From: a virus
IMG/VR virus record: IMGVR_UViG_3300048589_001641
Coordinates: 1 to 40,402 of that record
DNA: 40,402 bases
Reading direction: 5' to 3' (one strand)
Each line of letters opens with the position of its first letter. The stretch's first letter is position 1. The notes beneath the pieces were generated by a model. That model had not been told where the DNA came from and did not search any database. It was given only the letters and a program-made list of their open reading frames with translations. Below are positions 16,263 to 24,891 of the stretch, piece after piece. A program made the position numbers and the translations under genes.

Positions 16263-16455
16263 CGGGTCCGACCTCAAGTGCTCACAAAGCTAGGTATTGC
16301 ATGCCGACTAAGTTAACCTGAACCAACAACCCGTTAAAATGGAAGTTCGGGCAACGCCGCGTTAACGCTAAGGACACGCTGTCCAAGCTGCGCAGGCCTA
16401 TTGTCATATTGGTTTCTACGCGGGCTGCATCCTTAAGGGCCTGAGATCTTCCGAT

Positions 16456-17391
16456 CTATCGGTCACTCAATCTACTTCTGGCGTTGATCGCCCTGACGAA
16501 GCCATCGAAAGCGTCGAGCGCATGGCCAGTGGCATCGGCAAGACCCAACGCGACCGCATCCCGGCCGCGATAGTCCTGCGCCTCGGTTGCCAAGGCGGCT
16601 TGTGCCGTTAAACGCGAGCCACGGTAACGCCCGACGCTCTGAGCGAAGGTCTGCCGTGCCGCTTCGAGATCGCCGACGATCCGCTGTGCGACGTCGTCGG
16701 CCAGGGCCTCGAACGGATTGCCAGCCATTTTTTGTGTGCCCGCCCGCAGCACCGTGACCTTTACGCCCTGCTGCTCAAGCGCTTTCGACCAGTCGGCATG
16801 CAACGTCACCACGCCGATCGAGCCGGCGCGCCCGTGTTCGGGCATGACAATCTGCCGCGCCGCCGACGCCAGCAGGTAGCCGGCCGACAGTGCGTGATCG
16901 GTCAGAATGGCCAGGGTCGGCTTTTCGGCCGACAGCCGGGCGATCAGGTCCGCGGTCTCGAAAGCGCCGGCAAGCTCGCCGCCAAAACTGTCGATCTCGA
17001 ACACCGCGGCCTTGATGGCGGGATTGCGCATGGCGCGCAGCACCTGCGCCTGCAGTCCCTCATAGGAAGTCCGCCCGGACATGGCGCCGACATAAGCACC
17101 TTTGTGCACCAGCGTGCCCTCGATCGGGATCAGTGCGATCCCATCGATCGTGTCGAACATGGCTGACCCGTTGGCGTCATATCGCCGACCCGTACGATCG
17201 CCGATGCGACCAGCCAATGGCCGGCCATTCGCGAACGTCACATGATCGACGCGTTCGCCGACGCCCTCCAGCACCACACCGCCCTCGACGATCCGTCCGC
17301 CGATGCCGGCGAGCGCCGCATCGAGCTTGCCCGGATGCATCAACAGCGGGGTGTTGAACACCCGCGCGGCCAATTCAGGACGCAGGATCAT
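16456..17391 (-). CDS. S49 family phage prohead protease (lambda gpC-like)
   Basis: A 311-residue serine peptidase. The fold starts around IDGIALIPIEGTLVHKGAY; the nucleophile Ser169 lies in DHALSAGYLLASAA and the general base Lys221 in GTQKMAGNPFEAL, the Ser/Lys dyad of the SppA/S49 family. EIDSFGGELAG corresponds to the family's DSPGG segment. It would mature the prohead by cutting scaffold and portal. ATGA overlap with the portal stop (17388-17391) couples the two. It lacks the usual C-terminal scaffold extension, which is found separately at 14938-15390. Confidence 0.93.
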   Translation of the reverse strand: MILRPELAARVFNTPLLMHPGKLDAALAGIGGRIVEGGVVLEGVGERVDHVTFANGRPLAGRIGDRTGRRYDANGSAMFDTIDGIALIPIEGTLVHKGAYVGAMSGRTSYEGLQAQVLRAMRNPAIKAAVFEIDSFGGELAGAFETADLIARLSAEKPTLAILTDHALSAGYLLASAARQIVMPEHGRAGSIGVVTLHADWSKALEQQGVKVTVLRAGTQKMAGNPFEALADDVAQRIVGDLEAARQTFAQSVGRYRGSRLTAQAALATEAQDYRGRDAVALGLADATGHALDAFDGFVRAINARSRLSDR

Positions 17392-18995
17392 GCCAGCGCC
17401 TTTTGCTGCTTGGCCGGCGATTGATCGTCAGTGTCACCGGATGGCGCGGCCTTACGATCGAACATGGCGTCGGGATCAAGCCCGAGCGCCAGCATCTCCT
17501 TGCGCTCGCGCGCCCGCTGCTGGATGGTCTCGAGATAATCCTCGCCCTGTTCGGCGCATTCACGCTCAAGCGTCGACAAACCCGCCGCCAGGCGCTCGGT
17601 CGCAGCCGTCGCCTCCTTGTGCGGATCGACCCAACCGCGGCCGGGACCAATCCATTTCGCCGCGCAATAGGCGGCCTTGGCCTGTGCAAATTCAGGCGCC
17701 CCCTTCGGTAGCTTGATGATCCCGCGGTCAATCGCCTCCTCCAGCCAGCCGGCATAGATCGGCGCCATGAAGGCTTGCGCGAAGTGCTCCTTGCGGGCGG
17801 TGAAGCCGCGCCAGACCTCGAGCAAAGCCGCGCGGGCCGAGGAATAGTTGACCTGACCCCAGTCCATCGACAGCTGTTCATAGGTCATGCCCATTGCGGC
17901 TGCGACATTGCGCAGGCTTGCGCGCTCGAAGGCTTCGAACACGCTGTTGGGATGGTTCGGTTTGGTCAGCATCACCTTCTCGCCCGGGAACGTAAACGCG
18001 ATCTTGGCGCCGCCAACGTTGATGGGAGCTGCTTGGTAATAGTCGAGCCGCTGCTGCTGGTAGGCCGACAGCTCCTCGCCACCTCCCAGTGCCGATGCGA
18101 ACTGATCATGATCGAACGGGCTTTCGACAAAAGCCGCCATCACGGCGTTGAGGACGGCAGCCTGTAGTTCGGCCTCGTCGTAGCGACCAAGCATTCGCAA
18201 CCGTTTGACGATCGGCGCCAGCACGGAGACGCCACGATACTGGCCGGCGCGCCCCGGCTCGAAGGCGTGCACCACCACCCGGCGGCCGAAGCTGGTTTCC
18301 CGCGGAATGCGCTCCCAGGTCCAGAACATCGGATGAAACACGTTCTGGTCGCCGGGGTGCGACCGACGAATCTGATAGGCGAGGGGCTCGCCGTGCTCGC
18401 CGAGTTCGATGCCCTGCCGACGCCAGTAGGTATCGACCGCATTGTATGGATTCGATAGCCGGTCCGGATCGATGACTTGAACCGCAGTCGCATAGCGTCC
18501 GCCGCGGGGCAGCCAGAGAATGGCGGCGAGCGCCTCGCCATCCATCAGTCGATGCCGGAACGCCAGCGCCAGCAGCCCGCCCATGGTCATGCGCCGGCCG
18601 GCGTCGCACCAGCAATCCGGGTCCTCGGCAAAATCCTTCCAGGCTGCCTCGATGTCGGAGGCCAGATCCGATGCCACGTCCGGATCGATCTTCAGCGAGC
18701 GCGCATTGGGCTTTGACGACAACCGCCAGCCGGCGCCGATCACGGCATCGACTTGCCGGGTGACACCACCCGATGCCCAGCCGTCGTTGCGGGCGAGATC
18801 ATGGATCCGCGCCGCCAGCACCGGACGATCCGGCGACAGCGCCGTCTGCGCCGACCACAAGGGCGGGCGCCAGTGCGCCAGATCCGGATCGGTGACTGAA
18901 GCGCCGGCATAGCCAGCCGCCAGCATGCGCGCCGTGGAACGCGGCCCGGCCGGAATTCTGACCGGACTTCCATCAGGTCCAAGCAGATTGACCAT
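17388..18995 (-). CDS. Phage portal protein, lambda gpB family
   Basis: A 535-residue protein with lambda-portal features: RIHDLARNDGWASGGVTRQV, DAVIGAGWRLSSKPN, DGEALAAILWLP, QVIDPDRLSNPYN, HAFEPGRAGQYRGVSVLAPI and the helical C-terminal half (AAMGMTYEQLSMDWGQVNYS, SSARAALLEVWRGF). The dodecameric portal sits at one vertex and lets DNA in and out. The start ATG overlaps the gpW-like stop by one base (TGATG). The length equals lambda gpB (533). Confidence 0.96.
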   Translation of the reverse strand: MVNLLGPDGSPVRIPAGPRSTARMLAAGYAGASVTDPDLAHWRPPLWSAQTALSPDRPVLAARIHDLARNDGWASGGVTRQVDAVIGAGWRLSSKPNARSLKIDPDVASDLASDIEAAWKDFAEDPDCWCDAGRRMTMGGLLALAFRHRLMDGEALAAILWLPRGGRYATAVQVIDPDRLSNPYNAVDTYWRRQGIELGEHGEPLAYQIRRSHPGDQNVFHPMFWTWERIPRETSFGRRVVVHAFEPGRAGQYRGVSVLAPIVKRLRMLGRYDEAELQAAVLNAVMAAFVESPFDHDQFASALGGGEELSAYQQQRLDYYQAAPINVGGAKIAFTFPGEKVMLTKPNHPNSVFEAFERASLRNVAAAMGMTYEQLSMDWGQVNYSSARAALLEVWRGFTARKEHFAQAFMAPIYAGWLEEAIDRGIIKLPKGAPEFAQAKAAYCAAKWIGPGRGWVDPHKEATAATERLAAGLSTLERECAEQGEDYLETIQQRARERKEMLALGLDPDAMFDRKAAPSGDTDDQSPAKQQKALA

Positions 18996-19225
18996 CAGAA
19001 ACTCACCCGGCGCGCAAAGCCGCGAGCGTTCAGTCCGAGCTTGCCACGCAGCTCAGCGATATAGCCGCGCAGCGTACCGACATTCTGCGCGTTCCATTCC
19101 ATGCTCTTGTCACCATGGCGCATCCGCGCGACGCTTCCCTGCACCACGACCGCATGCAGTGCGGCCTCGGCCTCGGTGAGTTGTGCTCGCCAGAGGGTGA
19201 CCTCCGCCGCCGTCGCCATATTCAT
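18995..19225 (-). CDS. gpW-like head-tail joining protein
   Basis: A 76-residue protein with the lambda gpW pattern: a helix (EVTLWRAQLTEAEAALHAVV), a short hairpin (GSVARMRHGDKSMEWN) and a second helix (LRGYIAELRGKLGL). gpW occupies the lower portal ring and is needed before tail attachment. ATGA overlap with the terminase stop (19222-19225) and TGATG overlap with the portal start show tight coupling, and the order terminase-W-portal is that of lambda. Confidence 0.9.
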   Translation of the reverse strand: MNMATAAEVTLWRAQLTEAEAALHAVVVQGSVARMRHGDKSMEWNAQNVGTLRGYIAELRGKLGLNARGFARRVSF

Positions 19226-21258
19226 CGGCCCATGTTCAGCCGCGCCAAGGCGGCGACGCTGGTCACAGGCTTCACTTGGCGCACAGCGTCGGTTTGCTCT
19301 GATCTAGCTTTCGGCTTTGGCTGTCGCGGCTGCGCCGTGTCGGCGATGCGTTGCACACCCAGCATGTAAGCCGCCGCATAAGCCATCGCCTCGCAGTCGA
19401 GAAAGTGATTGTCACGCGAGCGGTGGACCCAGGTGTAGCCGCCGGAAGGCTTCTTGACGCGGCCCTCCGACACGATCTGCCGGCAATAGGCCTCCGTGGT
19501 GTCGCCTGGCAGATGCCAGCCGCCGGGCTGATCGTCCGGCCAGCGCACCCGTTCGTGCACCCAGGATTTGAAGAAGTCGCTATCGAGACGAACCAGATCA
19601 AGACCGTACTTGGCAGCCTTGCCCTTGGGCGTCACGTCAATGCGCTTGACCGACAGCGGCTGGTCGCGATGGTCGAACCCCTTCACTGCATAGACAACGC
19701 GCGCGTGCCGCCGGCAGAACTCGTAGACTCGGTGCTCTGGCACCTCGTCTTTCTTGCCGGGGCGGAAGCCTGAATCGATGAAGGCACGGCGGATCAGCAG
19801 ATCGCCGAACGGGCGTGCCAGCATCTCGGCCAGATCGACCCAGACATCGCCGTGCTCGGTCTCGCCCCAGATCTCGTTCTGCTCGATCAACCAGCTTTCC
19901 TGGCGCACGCCCCAGCCGCGGACCACGGTGACAAGCCGGTTCTTCTGCACGTCGATGCCGGCGGTGAGCAGCAGCACACCTGCCGGGATATCGCGCGACC
20001 GATAGGGCAGCTTGAGCCGCGCCACGTCGGCCCATTCCGGTGCATCACCGCCGGCCGGAGCCCAAAGCTCTCCGAACCCCCCATTAATGACGGTCTGGAC
20101 TTCTTCCTGATCGCCCGAGTTCAAGGCCTCGACGTAGCGGCCGGCACGCTCGCCGAACGATACGAAGGGCGACGCCAACCCCGAGACCCAGAAGCTCACG
20201 GTCGTACCATCCGGCGGATCGCCGATCACACGGCCATCCGGTTCGATCCGCTGCCCTGGCGCGACATAGACGCCGTGGGCGTTCATCTCGAACTTGTGCT
20301 TCTCCTCGACGACGCCGTCACAATTGGGGCATTGCAGGAAAGCGAGCCGACGCGCCTCGATCGCGGTCGCGTCGCGTTTGATAGTCTCTTTGCCGCCCTT
20401 CGGTGTGATGTCGATCTTAGGGATCACCAGGCAGTCGAACCGCGGGATGAAATAGTCCTCGCAGTGCGGACACGGCCAGGCCCAGTGATATCGGGTGCCG
20501 CGCTGCCAGAGCTTCCAGATCGGACTGTCGAGGCTCCCGATGTCGTCGTGCTCGATGACAGTCCAGAATTCGAGCCCGGTTGCATCGTCCTTCTCGATCT
20601 CGACCGATCCCTCGGTCGGCGTCGACGTCACCCCAAGCGTAAAGTCGGCATGGGTGTCACCGCGGACCTCGAGGAGGCGCACGGGGTCGCCTTCGCCCTT
20701 GATGTTTTTGGCCATGCCGTCACGTTCGTCGACGATGGCCAGGCCCGCTGGATCCGACTTGAGCTGGTTCGCAGAGCCTGCCCAGGCAAGACGCACCGGC
20801 ACGCCGGAGACGATCTTGCGGGTCTTCTTGTTCTTCTTGCCGCGCGCCAGCTTCACCGACAAGCTTGGCGATCGGTTGAGCGCATCGTCGAACCGCGGCT
20901 CGAACTGGTCGGTGACGAAGTTGCGGTCGGGGCCAGCGTAGATGATCGGCACCGGACGCTGATCAAGCCGCGACAGGATCACGTCGATGACACTATCGGT
21001 TTTGCCCATCTGGCCCCCACAGACGAACACCACGGTATTGTAGCGCGCGTCCTCGAAGGCCCGCATGAACGGGATCATGTAAGGGGTGAGCGCCGGATCC
21101 TTCGGCCCCGGCCGGCCCGAGGAGAGCGGATAGACCCGGTTCTCCCGCGACCAACGATCAGTCGATACCTTCTTCCTCGGCCGCAGGATCCTCGTCACCC
21201 GATCGATAAGAACGGCCGAGTTTTGCGATGCGGTCGGCCACTTCGGAGAGCGCATCAT
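19222..21258 (-). CDS. Terminase large subunit, lambda GpA family
   Basis: A 678-residue packaging motor. Walker A GGQMGKT is at residues 81-87, Walker B IVDERD at 175-180, and a zinc ribbon is formed by CPHC (263-266) and CPNC (310-313). The nuclease half begins near GIDVQKNRLVTVVRGWG, with acidic D436 and D495 (FIDSGFRPGKKDE). Lambda gpA cuts cos sites and drives packaging. The chosen ATG overlaps the small-subunit gene by about 100 bp; GTG 21198 is a possible later start that would reduce this to about 40 bp. Length is close to lambda gpA (641). Confidence 0.96.
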   Translation of the reverse strand: MMRSPKWPTASQNSAVLIDRVTRILRPRKKVSTDRWSRENRVYPLSSGRPGPKDPALTPYMIPFMRAFEDARYNTVVFVCGGQMGKTDSVIDVILSRLDQRPVPIIYAGPDRNFVTDQFEPRFDDALNRSPSLSVKLARGKKNKKTRKIVSGVPVRLAWAGSANQLKSDPAGLAIVDERDGMAKNIKGEGDPVRLLEVRGDTHADFTLGVTSTPTEGSVEIEKDDATGLEFWTVIEHDDIGSLDSPIWKLWQRGTRYHWAWPCPHCEDYFIPRFDCLVIPKIDITPKGGKETIKRDATAIEARRLAFLQCPNCDGVVEEKHKFEMNAHGVYVAPGQRIEPDGRVIGDPPDGTTVSFWVSGLASPFVSFGERAGRYVEALNSGDQEEVQTVINGGFGELWAPAGGDAPEWADVARLKLPYRSRDIPAGVLLLTAGIDVQKNRLVTVVRGWGVRQESWLIEQNEIWGETEHGDVWVDLAEMLARPFGDLLIRRAFIDSGFRPGKKDEVPEHRVYEFCRRHARVVYAVKGFDHRDQPLSVKRIDVTPKGKAAKYGLDLVRLDSDFFKSWVHERVRWPDDQPGGWHLPGDTTEAYCRQIVSEGRVKKPSGGYTWVHRSRDNHFLDCEAMAYAAAYMLGVQRIADTAQPRQPKPKARSEQTDAVRQVKPVTSVAALARLNMGR

Positions 21259-21679
21259 CCACTTCTCGTTGCAGCTGTTCCCGCTGCTCGATGTTGCGGG
21301 TCAAGCGCGCGGGAATCGCATTGATCCGCGCGACCACGGCGCCCGCCACCTCGTCCACCAGCGTCATGGCTTCCACCAGTGGCACGAGCTCGCGCTCGGT
21401 CTGCGCGACCGCCAACTCCTCCTTGCGGGTGCGAATGTCCTGCAGCCGACTGAGCGAAGCCGTCTTGCTCGATCGACGCGCTTCGTCCTTGAGGAAGCGA
21501 ATATAGCCCTGCACCACATCGACGACGCGGTAGCTGCCACGATCGGTCTTCGCGACCCAGCCGTCCTTGGTCAGTCGCCGGACCCATTCCGGCGTGACCA
21601 TCAACAGCTTGGCAGCCACATCCACCGGAATCGTCCCGGAGGCGTCATGGTCGCCGGTCTTTGCTGCGGTTCGCGCCAT
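21158..21679 (-). CDS. Terminase small subunit (Nu1-like)
   Basis: Start ATG 21679 (MARTAAKTGDHDASG) is preferred to the upstream TTG 21688. An N-terminal winged-helix-like region (IPVDVAAKLLMVTPEWVRRL, TKDGWVAKTDRGSYRVVDV) resembles the lambda Nu1 DNA-binding domain, which recognises cosB. A long helix follows (LQDIRTRKEELAVAQTEREL). The gene precedes and overlaps the large-subunit gene. Nu1-type small subunits go with cos packaging, so this phage probably has cohesive ends. Confidence 0.85.
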   Translation of the reverse strand: MARTAAKTGDHDASGTIPVDVAAKLLMVTPEWVRRLTKDGWVAKTDRGSYRVVDVVQGYIRFLKDEARRSSKTASLSRLQDIRTRKEELAVAQTERELVPLVEAMTLVDEVAGAVVARINAIPARLTRNIEQREQLQREVDDALSEVADRIAKLGRSYRSGDEDPAAEEEGID

Positions 21680-21763
21680 AACCACCAAGCTCGATGATTG
21701 GCTAAGCCTTAGGGGCGATCATTTTGCGATCGTTGTACCGGCGAATGAGCAATCAATGATCCG

Positions 21764-21769
21764 ATTATA
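21764..21769 (-). promoter_or_regulatory. Possible -10 element upstream of the terminase genes
   Basis: The minus strand carries a perfect TATAAT at 21764-21769, about 85 bases before the terminase small-subunit start, in the roughly 110-bp gap after the HTH gene. No convincing -35 hexamer is seen 16-18 bases upstream, so it would need an activator or be fortuitous. The gap also contains GATCATTTTGCGATC-like dyads that could be part of a packaging (cos) site. Confidence 0.25.
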
Positions 21770-21791
21770 AACCCAAGGCACTGCGTCAGCG

Positions 21792-22235
21792 TCAGGGACC
21801 ACGATCTGGTCCACGAGCAAGGGCCTTCCGGACATCGGACTGCGAAATTCCAAACTGCCGAGCAATTGCCGATGGCTTTACACCAGCTTTGAAAGCGGCA
21901 CGCACGGCGTTCAGCTTACCCTTCGTCAACCCACTCGCAACCTCTCCAACCGCTGTACGCTGAGCGGCCGGCTTCGCTTCGAGCTGTGGCTGCGGTTTTG
22001 GCAGGCGGCCACGGTGCTCAGCTTCGGTAGTGACTGCCGAAAGAAGTGTATCAATCTCGCTGTTGTCCAGCCGCTTGAGCGCACCGGCCAAATCCTTCGG
22101 CAGCACGTGCCGGGGCTGCGATGCCGGGTCGCCCTCTGCGCCAGCGGCCTGTACAACGGACGGCCCGGGTGCCTTCGGCGAAAGCAGAACCGAAAACATG
22201 TCTGGCGCTGTGTCTGCAGACCGGCGGATTGGCAT
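21792..22235 (-). CDS. Hypothetical phage protein with C-terminal helix-turn-helix
   Basis: Start ATG 22235 (MPIRRSADTAPDMFSVLLSP) is chosen; the longer frame to 22286 adds unlikely sequence. The first two-thirds are proline- and alanine-rich and probably unstructured. The last 45 residues (KGKLNAVRAAFKAGVKPSAI, then ARQFGISQSDVRKALA) are a resolvase-type helix-turn-helix. It precedes the terminase genes, so a role in late or packaging gene regulation, or in DNA recognition during packaging, is possible. The function is not established. Confidence 0.75.
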   Translation of the reverse strand: MPIRRSADTAPDMFSVLLSPKAPGPSVVQAAGAEGDPASQPRHVLPKDLAGALKRLDNSEIDTLLSAVTTEAEHRGRLPKPQPQLEAKPAAQRTAVGEVASGLTKGKLNAVRAAFKAGVKPSAIARQFGISQSDVRKALARGPDRGP

Positions 22236-22341
22236 GGTGCCAATTATGCCGCCGGTCCATGTTTGCGGCAACCAGCCTGTGGCCATGCGGGATGGTACCC
22301 GGCGCCTACGGCGTATCGGCGTGGTCGCGATTGGCCGGGCG

Positions 22342-23631
22342 TTATTGGCTGATCTTGCGGTTGGCGGATTGTGCTATTTGGCTTGAGGCACCGAACGGTT
22401 GATCTGTTTCCCCATGCCGGCCTTCTCCCCCCGTCGTTTTCTGCCAGCGCTGAACGATGACGTCGACGTATTTGGGATCGAGCTCGATGAGCCGCGCCCG
22501 CCGTCCAGCCCGCTCCGCCGCAATCAGCGTCGTGCCTGAGCCGCCGAACGGATCGAGCACGATGTCGCGGCTCTTGGACGAATTGCGGATCGCGCGCTCG
22601 ACCAGAGCCACTGGCTTCATCGTCGGGTGTAAATCGTTCTTGTGCGGCTTGTCGAAGAACCAGACATCGCCCTGGTCGCGCGCGCCGCACCAATAGTGAT
22701 CGGTTCCGCTTTTCCAGCCGTAGAGAATTGGTTCGTATTGGCGCTGATAGTCGGAGCGACCAAGTGTGAAGCTGTTCTTGGCCCAGATCACGAACGTCGA
22801 CCACTTTCCGCCGGCCTCGCGGAACGCCTTCTGCAGCCGGTCGAGCTCAGACGAGGACATGCAGATGTAGACGGCACCCTTGGTGAGGGCGAGGATATTG
22901 ACGCAGGCGTCGTAGAGAAGGGCGCCGAAGTCCTTGCCAATTTTGTCGTTCAGGATCGGGCGATTCTTGCCGCCTAGCTTGTCCTTTGGGGTGTTGGCGT
23001 AGTCCACATTGTACGGTGGATCAGTGAACGTCATATCGGCGAGTTCACCTCCGAGGACCTTCTCGACATCGGACAGTATAGCGGCGTCGCCACACAGCAC
23101 GCGATGCTCGCCGCAGATCCACAGATCGCCGGGACGGCTGATCGGCTCCACTGGCGGCTCGGGTGCCTCGTCGAGGTCGCCGTCGGTGTCGGCATCGCCC
23201 AGCAGTAGCTTGTCGAGCTCATCCCGATCAAAGCCAGTCAGCGTCAGATCGAAACCGGACTGGCGCAGATCACCGAGCTCAAGCCGGAGGAGTTCATCAC
23301 TCCACTCGCTCGATTCCGTCAATTTATTGTCGGCGATCGCATAAGCCTGACACTGCGCCTCGGTCCAGCCGTGGGCGACAATCGTCGGCACTTCGGCGAT
23401 GCCCTCGAGCTTAGCCGCCTCGAGCCGGCCGTGACCGGCGATCAGCATGCCGTTTTCTCGCACCAGCACCGGCATGGTCCAGCCGAACTCGCGAAGCGAA
23501 GCCCGGATCTGCTCGATCTGCTCGGGCCCATGAAGGCGGGCATTGCGCGGGTTCACGGTGAGCCGCCCGATGGGCCAGAATTCGATTTTCGCGGCCGGCC
23601 AGGCGGCTGAGGGTTTTTGAGCTTCGAGCAT
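22342..23631 (-). CDS. ParB-domain DNA methyltransferase (N4/N6, beta class), orphan
   Basis: Start ATG 23631 (MLEAQKPSAAWPAAKIEFWP) is preferred; the frame extends to 23721 without a credible site. Residues about 15-105 form a ParB/sulfiredoxin-like domain (NPRNARLH, GMLIAGHGRLEAAK). The methyltransferase follows, with catalytic DPPY at 204-207 before the SAM-binding DPFGGSGTT at 360-368, the order of beta-class amino-methyltransferases; HPTMKP lies at 335-340. It methylates adenine N6 or cytosine N4 at an unknown site. No restriction enzyme lies nearby, so it probably protects phage DNA from host restriction or regulates packaging or replication. Confidence 0.92.
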   Translation of the reverse strand: MLEAQKPSAAWPAAKIEFWPIGRLTVNPRNARLHGPEQIEQIRASLREFGWTMPVLVRENGMLIAGHGRLEAAKLEGIAEVPTIVAHGWTEAQCQAYAIADNKLTESSEWSDELLRLELGDLRQSGFDLTLTGFDRDELDKLLLGDADTDGDLDEAPEPPVEPISRPGDLWICGEHRVLCGDAAILSDVEKVLGGELADMTFTDPPYNVDYANTPKDKLGGKNRPILNDKIGKDFGALLYDACVNILALTKGAVYICMSSSELDRLQKAFREAGGKWSTFVIWAKNSFTLGRSDYQRQYEPILYGWKSGTDHYWCGARDQGDVWFFDKPHKNDLHPTMKPVALVERAIRNSSKSRDIVLDPFGGSGTTLIAAERAGRRARLIELDPKYVDVIVQRWQKTTGGEGRHGETDQPFGASSQIAQSANRKISQ

Positions 23632-23771
23632 TGATATCGTTGGGTTATTTGGCCGCGGGACCAAACCAAACTGAGGTTTTTCGATTTGGAAAAACGCGCG
23701 TTTTCCGGGCGGCGGCGCCACCGCTTGTGAGGCCCCCGAAGGAAGGACCCGTGACTTGATCCGAGCGTTCG

Positions 23772-24302
23772 TCAGCGCGGCAGCATGCGTCCGATCTCAT
23801 GGCCAACGCGGGCAATGATGCTACTGACTCCGCTGTGCCAGGCGGCAGCGCTGTAGTCTTTCACAAGCTCGCGTCCGAGATTGGGGCCATAGAGCCAGCG
23901 GATCGGCAGTCGCTGCTTCGACGTGCGAATGAAGGCGCGGCCAAACCGCGGTACGATGAACGTATGCCGGAAGATCCGGCGCTTGTTCCATGGTGCGGCC
24001 GACACGCCCTTACCGCGCTGTTTCCCACCGAACCAGGCGATGTTGGTTTCCTGTCCGCGCGCCTTGAGCTGATAGGTTAAGGTCGCCGGTGTCGATCGGA
24101 TGGTCGCCATGGCTTTGTCGACCGCGCCATATTTGATCCCGGTCTGCTTGACGAGTGCGCGTTTGACCTGCGTGCGACCCTTGTCGCCCTCGTGGTTCAA
24201 CGCCCGCGACATGGCGGTGCGGGCTTGGCCCTCGCCCAGAGCGGCAAGCTGATTGCCGTATCGGGCCAGGACTTGGTCGCTGGCATTGATGACGAGTTGC
24301 AT
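23772..24302 (-). CDS. Minor tail protein Z-like protein (lambda gpZ family), displaced from the tail module
   Basis: A 176-residue protein. The N-terminal VLARYGNQLAALGEGQARTA, MSRALNHEGDKGRTQVKRAL and VKQTGIKYGAVDKAM segments and the C-terminal basic region (RIFRHTFIVPRFGRAFIRTS, PIRWLYGPNL) are typical of prophage GPZ proteins. In lambda gpZ is needed to finish the tail. Here it lies between the methyltransferase and DUF6362 genes, upstream of the terminase and far from the tail genes. The start (ATG 24302) lacks a clear ribosome site. Position is unusual but sequence support is good. Confidence 0.82.
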   Translation of the reverse strand: MQLVINASDQVLARYGNQLAALGEGQARTAMSRALNHEGDKGRTQVKRALVKQTGIKYGAVDKAMATIRSTPATLTYQLKARGQETNIAWFGGKQRGKGVSAAPWNKRRIFRHTFIVPRFGRAFIRTSKQRLPIRWLYGPNLGRELVKDYSAAAWHSGVSSIIARVGHEIGRMLPR

Positions 24303-24444
24303 GATGATGGATGGCTTTGCGCGCGACTCTCGCGATCTTGCCGTCCTTGCTACCGGAATTCCCCGATTTTGTCTGGTCGAAAAATGTCTGCACAGAATTT
24401 ATTGCCAACGACAACCCCACGGGTGATTGGAGGCCGACAAGAGC

Positions 24445-24891
24445 TCAGTGCCTGGCCGATCCAACGGCTCGAGCCGCCGCGATGAACGAGCGCCGTGATC
24501 CCGCACCTGTCTTGCGCCGACCATTGAGCCGCCAGGCGATGACGTACAGCGCATACCGATAGTGCTCATCGGCTGCCGCGCGCTCCAATCCGACCTTCCA
24601 GCAAATCGGCTTCCACCGCAGGCCTGAAGCCCGAAGCCAAACGATCTTCGCATCGATCGGCTCGAGCCAGTGCAGCCAACCAAGCGTCTCCTCCATCCGG
24701 CTGATTGCGGCGGGCGATGGTGGTGGCAGTCGCATCGGCTCAGGCTCTTGCCCAACCCGATCGGCAAACTCAACGAACATCGTGGGCCATGTGTTGAAGT
24801 ACCCTGGCACGCGTACAGGCGGCAGGCGCCGGATCACCGATGCGGCTTCAACCAGCCGATCCTCGACCTCTTGCACAGTCCACTTATCCAC
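24445..24891 (-). CDS. DUF6362 protein, sigma-region-4/HTH-like
   Basis: A 148-residue protein from GTG 24891 (MDKWTVQEVEDRLVEAASVI). It shows the DUF6362 core: RLPPPSPAAISRMEETLGWL, HWLEPIDAKIVWLRASGLRW, KPICWKVGLERAAADEHYRY. The last half looks like the region-4 helix-turn-helix of sigma-70 factors. Such proteins are common in prophages of alphaproteobacteria just upstream of the terminase, where a late-gene transcription role is suspected. The start overlaps the end of the upstream gene. The family call is reasonable; the regulatory role is inferred. Confidence 0.8.
   Translation of the reverse strand: MDKWTVQEVEDRLVEAASVIRRLPPVRVPGYFNTWPTMFVEFADRVGQEPEPMRLPPPSPAAISRMEETLGWLHWLEPIDAKIVWLRASGLRWKPICWKVGLERAAADEHYRYALYVIAWRLNGRRKTGAGSRRSFIAAARAVGSARH

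Noticed and set aside
15720-16316. Plus-strand 198-codon ORF over the PilZ pair
   Set aside because: It is antisense to two clear PilZ domains and has no recognisable features of its own.
16372-16384. Hairpin GGACA-CGC-TGTCC as a transcription terminator
   Set aside because: The 5-bp stem is too short and is not followed by a T run on either strand.
19852-21324. Plus-strand ORF of 490 codons opposite the terminase gene
   Set aside because: It is the antisense shadow of a GC-rich gene; composition is arginine- and histidine-rich with no family resemblance, while the minus strand encodes a clear GpA terminase.
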